Shown: positions 17,346 through 25,833 of the stretch, piece by piece
Layout of the letters: each line of letters opens with the position of its first letter
How positions within the stretch are numbered: position 1 is the first letter of the stretch
NCBI GenBank assembly: GCA_016779705.1
Contig: JADHNB010000005.1
Coordinates: 1-36,058 of the forward strand
DNA length: 36,058 bases
Direction of reading: 5' to 3'
Origin: Candidatus Poseidonia sp.
GTDB lineage: Archaea; Thermoplasmatota; Poseidoniia; Poseidoniales; Poseidoniaceae
Translations under genes and position numbers: made by a program
The notes under the pieces: model-generated
Databases searched by the model: none
Told to the model about the DNA's origin: nothing
What the model saw: the letters and a program-made list of their open reading frames with translations, nothing else

Positions 17346-18305
17346 TTGGTCCTGCTCGCCGTCCACGGTGGCGCAGGAGGGGACGGGGCGTGGCGCGGCA
17401 TGACCGACGCCGATCCGCAACGCTTGCGATGCATGTTCGTCCTTTTGGAGCGGTTGGGGGCTCAATTGGCCGACGGTTCGCTTGACGCCCTTGAGGCCGT
17501 GACGCTCGCGGTGGAAGCCATGGAAGACGAGGCGCTGTTCAACGCCGGACGCGGCTCCGTGCTCGATGCCGAAGGACGCATCACGATGGATGCGAGCGTC
17601 ATGCGCGGAACGGACCGAGCGGCCGGGTCAGTGGTCGCTCTGACCCAATCGCGACATCCTGTTCGCGTCGCCCACCACCTCCTCCAGCAAGGTTGGCCCG
17701 TGATGTTGGTGGGCCAAGCGGCCGACGACTTCGGTGGTGCGGCGGGCGTTGAACAGGTGGGTAACGACTGGCTGAAAACCGAGTTGCGACAAGCCCAATG
17801 GCAAAAATGGCGGGACGCGAAATTGCACCCGGGTGCCACCGACGAAGACGATGCCCTGCTGGACCACGACGGCGAAGAAGACGGATGGGGGACGGTGGGC
17901 GCCGTGGCCCTCGACGCCAACGGCCAACTCGCCGCCGCCACCTCGACGGGCGGCATGACGGGAAAACCGCTGGGTCGTGTCGGCGACACCCCCATCATCG
18001 GAGCCGGAACCTGGGCCGACGACCGAGTGGCGGTGTCGTGCACGGGGGTGGGTGAAGCCTTCATTCGGACGGCAGCGGCGCACACGACCGCGGTGAACCA
18101 TCGTACGATGTCGCTTCAGGAAGCATCGAAGCGCGTGCTGGACGACGTGGCGCCACTGGGTGGCCGCGGCGGCCTTATTGCCGTCTCTGCCCAAGGCGAA
18201 GTCGTCGTGCCCTTCCAGACGATGTTGATGTATCGGGGCGTCTATCGTGACGGAGTGGTCTCGGTAGGCATTGGGCCCGACATGGAGGAAGGGTTTCGCC
18301 CCTAA
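17346..18305 (+). CDS. Isoaspartyl peptidase/L-asparaginase (Ntn-hydrolase family)
   Basis: LAVHGGAG; NAGRGSVLDAEGRITMDASVM; nucleophile region DGWGTVGAVALDANGQLAAATSTGGMTGKPLGRVGDTPIIGAGTWAD; TTG start likely. Confidence 0.9.
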   Translation: MVLLAVHGGAGGDGAWRGMTDADPQRLRCMFVLLERLGAQLADGSLDALEAVTLAVEAMEDEALFNAGRGSVLDAEGRITMDASVMRGTDRAAGSVVALTQSRHPVRVAHHLLQQGWPVMLVGQAADDFGGAAGVEQVGNDWLKTELRQAQWQKWRDAKLHPGATDEDDALLDHDGEEDGWGTVGAVALDANGQLAAATSTGGMTGKPLGRVGDTPIIGAGTWADDRVAVSCTGVGEAFIRTAAAHTTAVNHRTMSLQEASKRVLDDVAPLGGRGGLIAVSAQGEVVVPFQTMLMYRGVYRDGVVSVGIGPDMEEGFRP

Positions 18306-18335
18306 GTTCAAGGATTGTTTGCAAAAGCCACCGGT

Positions 18336-19520
18336 ATGCCTGTGGATGCTGACGAAGCGCTCCGCAGAGCCACCCTTGTGCGAAGCGACCCCAGTCTCGC
18401 CGGCGTCACCCGAGAAAACGTGGCCGAAGGGGAGGGAGAGGTGCAGTGGGCCTACGTTGCGCCCGACGGAAACCCCGTTGAGGAAGAAGACCGCGTGGCC
18501 CGATGGAATGCATTGGGCCTGCCCCCCGCATGGACGGATGTCTGGATTTGTCCCAACCCACGCGGCCACATTCAAGCGACGGGTCGGGACGTGAAAGGTC
18601 GGTTGCAATACCGCTACCACCCCGACTGGACCGAGATCACGGCGGAAATGAAGTACGATGACGTGGCCTACTTTGCCGCTCAACTTCCGCGTTTGCGAAA
18701 ACAGGTGGCCATCGACATCGAGGACAACACCATGTCGCTCAACACCGTGGCCGCCCTGGTCGTCCGGTTGATGGATTTGTACAACATCCGCGTCGGCTCC
18801 GATGAATACGCACGTTCCAACGAATCCTACGGCCTCACGACCCTGAAATCCATGCATGTCAAACACATCAAGGGCGACCAAGCTGAAGGTCGCCACGACG
18901 TGGTGTTCACCTTCACGGGCAAATCGGGCAAGGATTGGGACATCACCATCGAAGATGACCATTTGGTTGATTTGATTCTCCGGACCAATCGCCTGGGGGC
19001 GAAGGACGCTGATTTGTTCATGTACATCTCCGAAGCGGGTAACGAAGTTGACCTCAAGGCCGAACACATCAATCAGTACATCCGGGCAACCAGCGGCGAG
19101 GGGTTCACGGCCAAGAATTTCCGCACATGGGCCGCCACATCCCGCTGTGCTGAGCGTCTGGCCTTCCTGTCTACGCCTCGCACCGCTGCGGAAATGAACG
19201 CCTGGCTGAAGCGGTTGCCCGCCGTTGAAAGCCTCGAGAAACTCTGGGACGGTGGCGACTGGGTACCGCCCACCGCCGAAACGGCACTCAACAAGGCCAT
19301 GTTGACGGTGATCGACACCGTGGCGGCGGATTTAGGGAACACGCGCACGGTGTGCCGTTCATCCTACATTCACCCTTGGTTCCTCGATGCGTGGATGGAA
19401 CAACGCCTCGGGGAGGCTTGGGCCGAAGTGGAGGGCATGCGGGCCGTTCCCAATCTTTCGAAGGGCGAAAGTTCAACGCTGCGCCTCCTGAAGAAAATCG
19501 TGGCTGGCGACGCCTCGTAG
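18336..19520 (+). CDS. DNA topoisomerase IB (poxvirus/bacterial type)
   Basis: LPPAWTDVWICPNPRGHIQATGRDVKGRLQYRYHPDW; IRVGSDEYARSNESYGLTTL; FTGKSGKDW; FTAKNFRTWAAT; VCRSSYIHPWFLDA (Tyr nucleophile context). Confidence 0.93.
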   Translation: MPVDADEALRRATLVRSDPSLAGVTRENVAEGEGEVQWAYVAPDGNPVEEEDRVARWNALGLPPAWTDVWICPNPRGHIQATGRDVKGRLQYRYHPDWTEITAEMKYDDVAYFAAQLPRLRKQVAIDIEDNTMSLNTVAALVVRLMDLYNIRVGSDEYARSNESYGLTTLKSMHVKHIKGDQAEGRHDVVFTFTGKSGKDWDITIEDDHLVDLILRTNRLGAKDADLFMYISEAGNEVDLKAEHINQYIRATSGEGFTAKNFRTWAATSRCAERLAFLSTPRTAAEMNAWLKRLPAVESLEKLWDGGDWVPPTAETALNKAMLTVIDTVAADLGNTRTVCRSSYIHPWFLDAWMEQRLGEAWAEVEGMRAVPNLSKGESSTLRLLKKIVAGDAS

Positions 19521-19556
19521 GCGGTCTTGATTCGTCGGTGAATCTCGTTTCACCAA

Positions 19557-19577
19557 ATTTATTAATAAGTAATTAAT
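19557..19577 (+). promoter_or_regulatory. AT-rich promoter with TATA-like ATTTATTAAT and repeated ATTAAT-N5-ATTAAT upstream of the RHH-fumarase gene
   Basis: ...CACCAAATTTATTAATAAGTAATTAATGCCGCCTCCATGG; TATA-like centre about 26 nt before ATG 19587; ATTAAT (self-complementary) at 19561-19566 and 19572-19577, centres 11 bp apart. Confidence 0.7.
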
Positions 19578-19586
19578 GCCGCCTCC

Positions 19587-21191
19587 ATGGTCAAACACCG
19601 TGCCGGCGACCGCCGCATCATCAGCATCAGCCTCCCCGAAGACCTCGCCAAGAAACTTGACCGAAAAGTGGGGAAAGGGCGTGACGATGGGCGCTCGGCA
19701 ACGATTGCCAAAATGATTCAAGACAGCCTCGAAGGAGGCCAAGCGCCGACGCCAACAACCCACACCGGGCCCTCAAGAGCCGCTAACGCCCCCGCAGGCG
19801 AAGTGCGGATTGAGACCGACACGATGGGTGAACTCGAGGTTCCCGCTGACCGGTACTACGGGTGCCAGACCGCCCGTTCACTCATCAATTTCGACATCGC
19901 CGACGACACGATGCCCGTTGGCGTGATTCGGGCCTTCGGTGTGCTCAAGCAAGCGGCGGCCAAGACCAACGTGGCCCTCAAACAACTCGACCCTGAGGTG
20001 GGCGACCTCATCATCGCCGCCTCGCAAGAAGTGTTGGAGGGCCAACTCAACGATCATTTTCCGCTTCGAGTGTGGCAAACGGGCTCCGGGACGCAATCAA
20101 ACATGAACGCCAACGAAGTGATTGCCAACCGAGCCATCGAGATGGCGGGCGGCGTCTTGGGTTCCAAAGCGCCGGTTCATCCCAACGACCACGTGAACCG
20201 AGCTCAATCCTCCAACGATACGTTTCCTACCGCTATGCACATTGCTGCGGCTGAAGCGATGACTCATCGGCTCCTCCCAAGCGTTCGGGCCCTTCGAAAC
20301 GCGCTGGCTGAAAAGGCTGAGGCGTGGTCGGGCATCGTCAAAATTGGTCGAACCCATCTCATGGATGCGGTTCCGTTAACCCTCGGGCAAGAAGCTTCGG
20401 GCTGGGTGGCTCAACTCGATGCCGACCTTCGTCGATTGGACTTTGCGATGGACGATTTGTTTGAATTGGCGCTCGGAGGAACCGCCGTGGGCACGGGGCT
20501 CAACGCCCACCCGTTGTTTGCGCAGATGGTGGCCGATGAAATCGCCAACATCACCGGCCTGACGTTCTGTTCTGCGGAGAACAAGTTCGCCCAATTGGCC
20601 GCCCACGACGCCATCGTCGCCGCCTCCGGCGCCTTGAACACCTTGGCGGCCTCCTTGATGAAAATCGCCAACGACGTGCGATGGTTGGGCTCGGGACCCC
20701 GTTGCGGATTGGGCGAGCTGGCCCTGCCGGCGAATGAACCCGGTTCGTCGATCATGCCGGGTAAGGTGAACCCGACGCAATCGGAAGCCATGACCATGGT
20801 GTGCTGCCAGGTCATGGGCAACCACACGGCGATCACCATCGGTGGCAGTCAAGGCAACTTTGAGTTGAACGTGTTCAAGCCGATGATGATTCACAATTTC
20901 CTCCATTCGGTTGACCTCTTGACCGACGCTTGCCGAACCTTCCGGACGCGGTGCGTCGAAGGATTGGAGCCGGTCGAAGCCAACATCCAAGCCCATCTTG
21001 AAAATTCACTGATGTTGGTCACGGCCCTCAACAACCACATCGGGTATGACAAAGCGGCCAAGATTGCGAAAAACGCCCATGAAAAGGGTTCAACGCTTCG
21101 GGCATCGGCGTTGGAATTGGGCTACTTGACCAACGAGGATTTCGATGCTTGGGTTCGCCCTGAAGACATGACGGGGCCAAAGCGCGCATGA
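19587..21191 (+). CDS. fumC: Class II fumarate hydratase with N-terminal ribbon-helix-helix domain
   Basis: N-term [43 protein letters not shown] (RHH pattern), then [60 protein letters not shown]. Confidence 0.94.
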   Translation: MVKHRAGDRRIISISLPEDLAKKLDRKVGKGRDDGRSATIAKMIQDSLEGGQAPTPTTHTGPSRAANAPAGEVRIETDTMGELEVPADRYYGCQTARSLINFDIADDTMPVGVIRAFGVLKQAAAKTNVALKQLDPEVGDLIIAASQEVLEGQLNDHFPLRVWQTGSGTQSNMNANEVIANRAIEMAGGVLGSKAPVHPNDHVNRAQSSNDTFPTAMHIAAAEAMTHRLLPSVRALRNALAEKAEAWSGIVKIGRTHLMDAVPLTLGQEASGWVAQLDADLRRLDFAMDDLFELALGGTAVGTGLNAHPLFAQMVADEIANITGLTFCSAENKFAQLAAHDAIVAASGALNTLAASLMKIANDVRWLGSGPRCGLGELALPANEPGSSIMPGKVNPTQSEAMTMVCCQVMGNHTAITIGGSQGNFELNVFKPMMIHNFLHSVDLLTDACRTFRTRCVEGLEPVEANIQAHLENSLMLVTALNNHIGYDKAAKIAKNAHEKGSTLRASALELGYLTNEDFDAWVRPEDMTGPKRA

Positions 21192-21205
21192 GCGCACGGC
21201 GTGGT

Positions 21206-22282
21206 TCAGGCCTGTCGTAGCGCCCGAAGTTTGGCCTGCAAGGCCGATGCTCGCTCGTCCTCGGGTTCGTCGTTCGTTGACGGGGCTTGCTCAAGGCGAC
21301 GGTGCAGCAGGCTTTGGTCCCACACCACCACCTCGCCGTCCTCGCAACCCACCACCGCTCGGTCAGCACGATGGTGCATGGAATGGACCCGACCCAAACT
21401 TGCATGGGCAAGCCTTCCGGACCGATCGGAGCGCCACACCTCAAGCAAACCCCGTTGGCCTTCCTTTCGAGCGAGCCAAACCATCGCCACGTCACCATCG
21501 ACGAAGGCTTCCATTTGACACGTGACCGTTTCGCCTTTGGCTGACCAACACTCGATTCCCTCATCGGTTCGACCCACGGCATGACCCGTGTCGGTGGTGG
21601 CCACGTACCCTTTCACCATGCACGTGAGGTGTTCTACCGAAGCCGATTCGGTGGACAAAACGGTGCCATCAAGCGACCGCACCGTGCCGTCGGTTTGGCC
21701 AAAATACGCACGACCGTGTGCGGCAGAACCGCACGTGGTGGGCGAATCGGTCGGCGGAAGCACGTGAGTGAACGGGGGGGAAGAAAGCACCAAATGGCCG
21801 CAACGCGGGCGACCGAGTCCGGCAAACACGCCTTCCGCCGTGACCAGCACCGACCAAGGTCGTTCGTCCAAGCGCTCGACCCAACGAACCTCCCCCTCCT
21901 TCGTGCAACACCAAACGGCCGACTCGATGAAATCGTTGTGCTCAATGTCGTACACGGAGGACACGGCCAAGAGGGCGTCGTTCTGCCACACCACGGTATC
22001 GGCGCTTCCTTCCAAAGCGTGGCGCCATCGCTCTTGCCCCGTTGCACGGTCAAGCGCCACCAAATGGAGGCCGCTGGTCACGACCACGAGGTCGGCGTTG
22101 ATGGCAAAAGCGCTGATACGGTCTTCGGTTTGAACCGTCCAAAGGCTGGTCCCCTCACCGTCCCAACACGCCACGCGACCGTTCCACCCGCCGGCGAAAA
22201 CGGTCCGGTCCGAGGTCGTGTGGACACAGGACACGGGTTCTCCCAGCGAACGGACCATCCACGTGGCTGAGGTAAGGTCCAT
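21206..22282 (-). CDS. Beta-propeller (WD40/PQQ-like repeat) protein
   Basis: Repeated GxVxCWDGEGTSLW / LVALDRATGQERWRHAL / GTVRSLDGTVL / GEVVVWDQSL blades. ATG 22282 (MDLTSATW) has a TATA-like CTTATGAT about 29 nt upstream. Confidence 0.75.
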   Translation of the reverse strand: MDLTSATWMVRSLGEPVSCVHTTSDRTVFAGGWNGRVACWDGEGTSLWTVQTEDRISAFAINADLVVVTSGLHLVALDRATGQERWRHALEGSADTVVWQNDALLAVSSVYDIEHNDFIESAVWCCTKEGEVRWVERLDERPWSVLVTAEGVFAGLGRPRCGHLVLSSPPFTHVLPPTDSPTTCGSAAHGRAYFGQTDGTVRSLDGTVLSTESASVEHLTCMVKGYVATTDTGHAVGRTDEGIECWSAKGETVTCQMEAFVDGDVAMVWLARKEGQRGLLEVWRSDRSGRLAHASLGRVHSMHHRADRAVVGCEDGEVVVWDQSLLHRRLEQAPSTNDEPEDERASALQAKLRALRQA

Positions 22283-22399
22283 GGGTAAAGGACAGGACCG
22301 TCCCATCATAAGTTGGTCGCTCGTTCGCTTCACGAAGCGACCATCAGGGGCCGTGCCGACCAAGCAAGAATCAAGGGCTACCGATGGGGCTTACAGGCC

Positions 22400-22903
22400 A
22401 TGAACGGTGAGCCGGTTTTGCTCAGCCAATTGCGAGCCGCCAACGCAGCCTATGCTGAATCGTTTGAGGCGGAAGGCGTACCCGGGCGAGCGGGTCAACG
22501 CTTGTTGCTGCTCACTTGCATGGATTCACGGATCGTTCCCCACGCCGTGTTTGGCTTGAAAGAAGGCGACATGAAGGTGATTCGTAACGCCGGCGGCCAA
22601 CTCAATCCCGAAGTGGTGAACGACGTCGTGCTGGCCAGCCACGTGCTTGATTGCGAATGCATCGTCATCATGCCCCACACCCGCTGCGCCATGGCCCGTC
22701 GAGGCTTGGAGGAATTGCGAGGGATCTTGGAAGACGCCAGCGGGCTGGACTTCTCTTCGTTCACGCCGCGGCTCATCGAGGAACCGCTGGAGAAATTGGC
22801 CAGCGACGTCGCCGCCTTGCGAGCCCACCCGTTGTTGAAAGCGGGGGCCACCGTTCACGGCGCCATGTACGACGTTGATACCGGAACCGTGGCGTGGGTT
22901 TGA
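22400..22903 (+). CDS. Beta-class carbonic anhydrase
   Basis: LLTCMDSRIVPHAVFGLKEGDMKVIRNAGG; HTRCAM; start MNGEPVLL. Confidence 0.88.
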   Translation: MNGEPVLLSQLRAANAAYAESFEAEGVPGRAGQRLLLLTCMDSRIVPHAVFGLKEGDMKVIRNAGGQLNPEVVNDVVLASHVLDCECIVIMPHTRCAMARRGLEELRGILEDASGLDFSSFTPRLIEEPLEKLASDVAALRAHPLLKAGATVHGAMYDVDTGTVAWV

Positions 22904-22908
22904 CGCCC

Positions 22909-23793
22909 TCAACCCGTCAATGGAAGTTGACGGCGGGGGACGGCGAACGTGAGCAGGAACGCCATCAGTCCGAAAATGCAGGCCGAATAGTAGTGCCCCA
23001 TCGTGAAAAACGAGAGGATGGCCGAGGTGCGGAGGATGAGCACCGAACCCGATTTCAGGGACCAGAGTGAAAATCCTGCGGCAATGAGAGCCAAGCCCAT
23101 GAAACCGAAGCCCACGAGGATGTAGCCCGTGGCTGCACTGGGGTCCATCAAGGGGTGATCCATCTGCGTGGAGGTCAAGTCGATGGTACGAATTTCGCAA
23201 TCGGATTGGTTGGCGTTCTCGCAGGGGGCTGCTGCAAACGCCGCTGATGAAGGGAAGGAAAAGTCGAGCGTGGTGAACCCAATCGGTTCAATCAGCGCTG
23301 GTGGGGAAAGAAGAACTCGGTTGGAATACACGTCTCGGTGGCCATCGCGGGTGACGATGATGTCAACACGAACCAGCCCCGGGTCAAGGCCTTCGAGAAG
23401 ATAGGCGCCCTGTTCGTCCGTCACGTTTTCATCGGACACCCAAAACTGCGAAGCGGCGTCCATCCAGGAGACGTAAACGGTCGCGTTCACCAAAGGAGAG
23501 CCGGTGTCGTCCACCACCACGCCTCTGAACGTGGCCGTGTCGTCCGGAGCGCTTTGCGCCAAGCGGTAGACGAATTCGTCCGGACGAACCAAACCGTCGT
23601 TGGGCGAAGCGTAATCCAGTCCGTTGAGAAAGCCCAGAAGGCAGGTGAACAGCAAAAACACCGCCGTTGCCTTTCCAACCGGATGCATACGAGGGTCGTC
23701 GATGGTGAGCACCGCTTCGGACGAGGCGAACAAGAGCGGCGTTTCCTCCACCATTTCTTCAAGGTAGGCCGCTTCACTCGCCTCCTCGGCCAT
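22909..23793 (-). CDS. Membrane protein with carboxypeptidase-regulatory-like (Ig-like) extracellular domain
   Basis: TM near N-term (ATAVFLLFTCLLGFLNG), FRGVVVDDTGSPLVNATVYVSW..TDEQGAYLLEGLDPGLVRVDIIVTRDGH, several C-terminal TMs. Confidence 0.7.
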   Translation of the reverse strand: MAEEASEAAYLEEMVEETPLLFASSEAVLTIDDPRMHPVGKATAVFLLFTCLLGFLNGLDYASPNDGLVRPDEFVYRLAQSAPDDTATFRGVVVDDTGSPLVNATVYVSWMDAASQFWVSDENVTDEQGAYLLEGLDPGLVRVDIIVTRDGHRDVYSNRVLLSPPALIEPIGFTTLDFSFPSSAAFAAAPCENANQSDCEIRTIDLTSTQMDHPLMDPSAATGYILVGFGFMGLALIAAGFSLWSLKSGSVLILRTSAILSFFTMGHYYSACIFGLMAFLLTFAVPRRQLPLTG

Positions 23794-23813
23794 GGTGGCG
23801 GGTAGCGACGGTC

Positions 23814-25193
23814 CTACTTGATGTCAATGCGTTGGAGCCAGCGAGCGCACAAACGAGCCTGATGCTCAATCGACAACCACGCTTCAAGGCGAATCGGTCC
23901 GCCATCGATGCGGTCCACACGCTCCACCATCCCGCGTTCGTAAACGTCGGCGACGATGCGCTCACTCGCCTCATCCGTTGCCGTCGTCGGCGGGTTCACG
24001 ACCACGGTGACGGGGGCTCCGTACAAGCGCTCACGTACCGTCCGTTGCAACGCTTCCAAGCCGAGGTCCTGATGGGTCGAAATGCAGGTCGGAGAGGCAA
24101 ATCCAAATTCGGCGACCGCGGCTTTGGCGTTGGACAACCCAACCTCATCCACCGCATCGATTTTGGTCAACACCAGGTGCAAGGAAGGCAGTTCGGACCC
24201 CAACGTTTCGTCGTGATCTTGGCGTTCCATCACCTCTCGACGGGTGGTTTCCACCTTTCGTCGAAGTTCCGGGAGAGAGTCAGAGGCGTCGACCAAGATG
24301 AGAGTTAAATCAGCATCTATTGCTTCCGCAATAGTTGCTTTAAATGCTGTTAAAGTAGCATTTGGTATATTGTCAATAAATCCGATGGTGTCCACCAACA
24401 AAATTCGGGGGCTTTTCTCCATCCTTCCCACCGTGGTTTCCAGCGTGGAGAACAATTTGTCTTCGACCAACACCGATTTTCCCGATAATCGTTGAAAGAG
24501 CGAGGATTTGCCAGCGTTCGTGTAGCCGACAAAGCCCACGGTCATGGCCCCGCTTCTCGTCCGTTGCCGTCGGTGCTCACGCTGTGCGTTGACGTGGTTG
24601 CGCTGGCGACGGCGAAGGTTCGTCAATTCACGATTGAGGTTTGCCAGCACGTTTTGCAGGGCCGTGACACCGCCCCCACCGTAACCGGCTCGCTCGCCCG
24701 TGGTTTGTTGATTCGCCAATTCACGCAAGACGGTCCGGTCCGATTGAAGGCGTGCAATTCGAACCTGCGTGCGTGCTTCGACCGACGAAGCGTGGGAGGT
24801 GAACAAGGAGAGCAACAATCGTACCCGGTCCCAGATTTCCACACCGAGCAAGGCATTGACGCCGACCAACTGCCGGGCGGTGGCGTTGGTATGGAGCAGA
24901 ACAAGGTCCACGCCTTGCCAAGGGTGGCCGTCCACCAAACTTGCGAATTCCTCCGCAATGTCCAACAAGCGACCTTTGCCGAAATACGCCCGAGGGTCCA
25001 CTCGTCCCACCTGCGTCAACGTTTCGACGATGGTGATGCCCATCGTGCGGGCCAAATCGACCATTTCCTGCGTGTTCTCATCGCCTCGAACGAGCAAAAT
25101 GGCGCGGCGCCCTTCGTGCGAGGTTCGCCCCTCACCGAGGACCACCCCGCCCGCACCCGCCAACACGTACGGGTCATCGAGCGGCTGCGCCAT
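23814..25193 (-). CDS. hflX: GTPase HflX
   Basis: DPRAYFGKGRL, GERAGYGGGGVTALQ, VGFVGYTNAGKSSLFQRLSG, DTIGFIDNIPN, VLTKIDAVD; ATG 25193 has a TATA-like element centred 24.5 nt upstream. Confidence 0.93.
   Translation of the reverse strand: MAQPLDDPYVLAGAGGVVLGEGRTSHEGRRAILLVRGDENTQEMVDLARTMGITIVETLTQVGRVDPRAYFGKGRLLDIAEEFASLVDGHPWQGVDLVLLHTNATARQLVGVNALLGVEIWDRVRLLLSLFTSHASSVEARTQVRIARLQSDRTVLRELANQQTTGERAGYGGGGVTALQNVLANLNRELTNLRRRQRNHVNAQREHRRQRTRSGAMTVGFVGYTNAGKSSLFQRLSGKSVLVEDKLFSTLETTVGRMEKSPRILLVDTIGFIDNIPNATLTAFKATIAEAIDADLTLILVDASDSLPELRRKVETTRREVMERQDHDETLGSELPSLHLVLTKIDAVDEVGLSNAKAAVAEFGFASPTCISTHQDLGLEALQRTVRERLYGAPVTVVVNPPTTATDEASERIVADVYERGMVERVDRIDGGPIRLEAWLSIEHQARLCARWLQRIDIK
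24317..24363. repeat. Two adjacent perfect inverted repeats inside hflX
   Basis: CTATTGC-TTCC-GCAATAG (24317-24334) and AAATGCT-GTTAAAGT-AGCATTT (24342-24363). Confidence 0.85.
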
Positions 25194-25213
25194 GCTTGGT
25201 GGGACGGTTAGCC

Positions 25214-25221
25214 TCATATCA
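25214..25221. promoter_or_regulatory. Putative shared bidirectional TATA-like element between hflX and the pcc1-like gene
   Basis: TCATATCA with ATAT core centred at 25217.5; 24.5 nt from the A of the hflX ATG (25193, minus) and from the A of ATG 25242 (plus). Confidence 0.5.
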
Positions 25222-25241
25222 GCCCACCCCAAGGTCACGAC

Positions 25242-25469
25242 ATGACCGAGGAGCACGTGATGGACGTCCGGTGGTCGGGCGAGCACGACATGGCTCACGC
25301 GCTGAAGGAAGCCGCCGAGGAACAGGGCCACGACGTGACCATGGAGACGCTCAACGGCCAGGCCTCCCTTCGCATCAGCGTGACCGACCATGACTTGCAA
25401 TCACTCCGGGATCGCGTGGATGCCTTGCTCGTGGTGCTTGGCGATGTGGAAGAGCATCACAACGGGTGA
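25242..25469 (+). CDS. Pcc1-like (KEOPS subunit-like) small protein
   Basis: 75 aa; pattern VRWSGEHDMAHALKEAAEEQG..TMETLNGQASLRISVTDHDLQSLRDRVDALLVVLGDVEE fits the Pcc1 fold; short and divergent. Confidence 0.6.
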   Translation: MTEEHVMDVRWSGEHDMAHALKEAAEEQGHDVTMETLNGQASLRISVTDHDLQSLRDRVDALLVVLGDVEEHHNG

Positions 25470-25473
25470 GGAT

Positions 25474-25833
25474 GTGACGGCCACCACCCTGCTGATCGAT
25501 GCGCACTGCGTGATGTGCAACGGTCTCGCGAAGTTCCTCCGAAAGCGTGCGGCGCCCTCAGCAGAACTGACCATTCAAGGCATCCAATCCGAAGAAGGCC
25601 AGGCCCTCATCGCCACCTTTCCTCAGCGTTTACAAACGATGGACACCCTCTATGTTGTTCGCAACGGCAAGACGTACATCCGCTCGGCGGGGGCGATTCG
25701 TTTGCTATTGACCATGCGCTGGTACTACGCCGCCTTGTTTCCCGTTGCATGGCTGGTGCCACTTCCGCTCAGGGATGCGGTGTATTGGGGCGTTTCGAAA
25801 ATTCGCCACCGGTTTGGACGGATGGACGACTAA
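25474..25833 (+). CDS. DCC family (DUF393) thiol-disulfide oxidoreductase-like protein
   Basis: TTLLIDAHCVMCNGLAKFLRKR...YVVRNGKTYIRSAGAIRLLLTMRWYYAALFPVAWLVPLPLRDAVYWGVSKIRHRF; GTG start. Confidence 0.82.
   Translation: MTATTLLIDAHCVMCNGLAKFLRKRAAPSAELTIQGIQSEEGQALIATFPQRLQTMDTLYVVRNGKTYIRSAGAIRLLLTMRWYYAALFPVAWLVPLPLRDAVYWGVSKIRHRFGRMDD

Noticed and set aside
17628-19067. 479-aa minus-strand ORF
   Set aside because: Shadow ORF antisense to asparaginase and topoisomerase IB, both clearly homologous to known families on the plus strand.
22909-22923. C-terminal LPLTG resembling a sortase LPxTG motif
   Set aside because: No hydrophobic segment and positive tail follow it; it is the extreme C-terminus, so probably coincidental.
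24492-25211. 239-aa plus-strand ORF
   Set aside because: Shadow ORF antisense to HflX.
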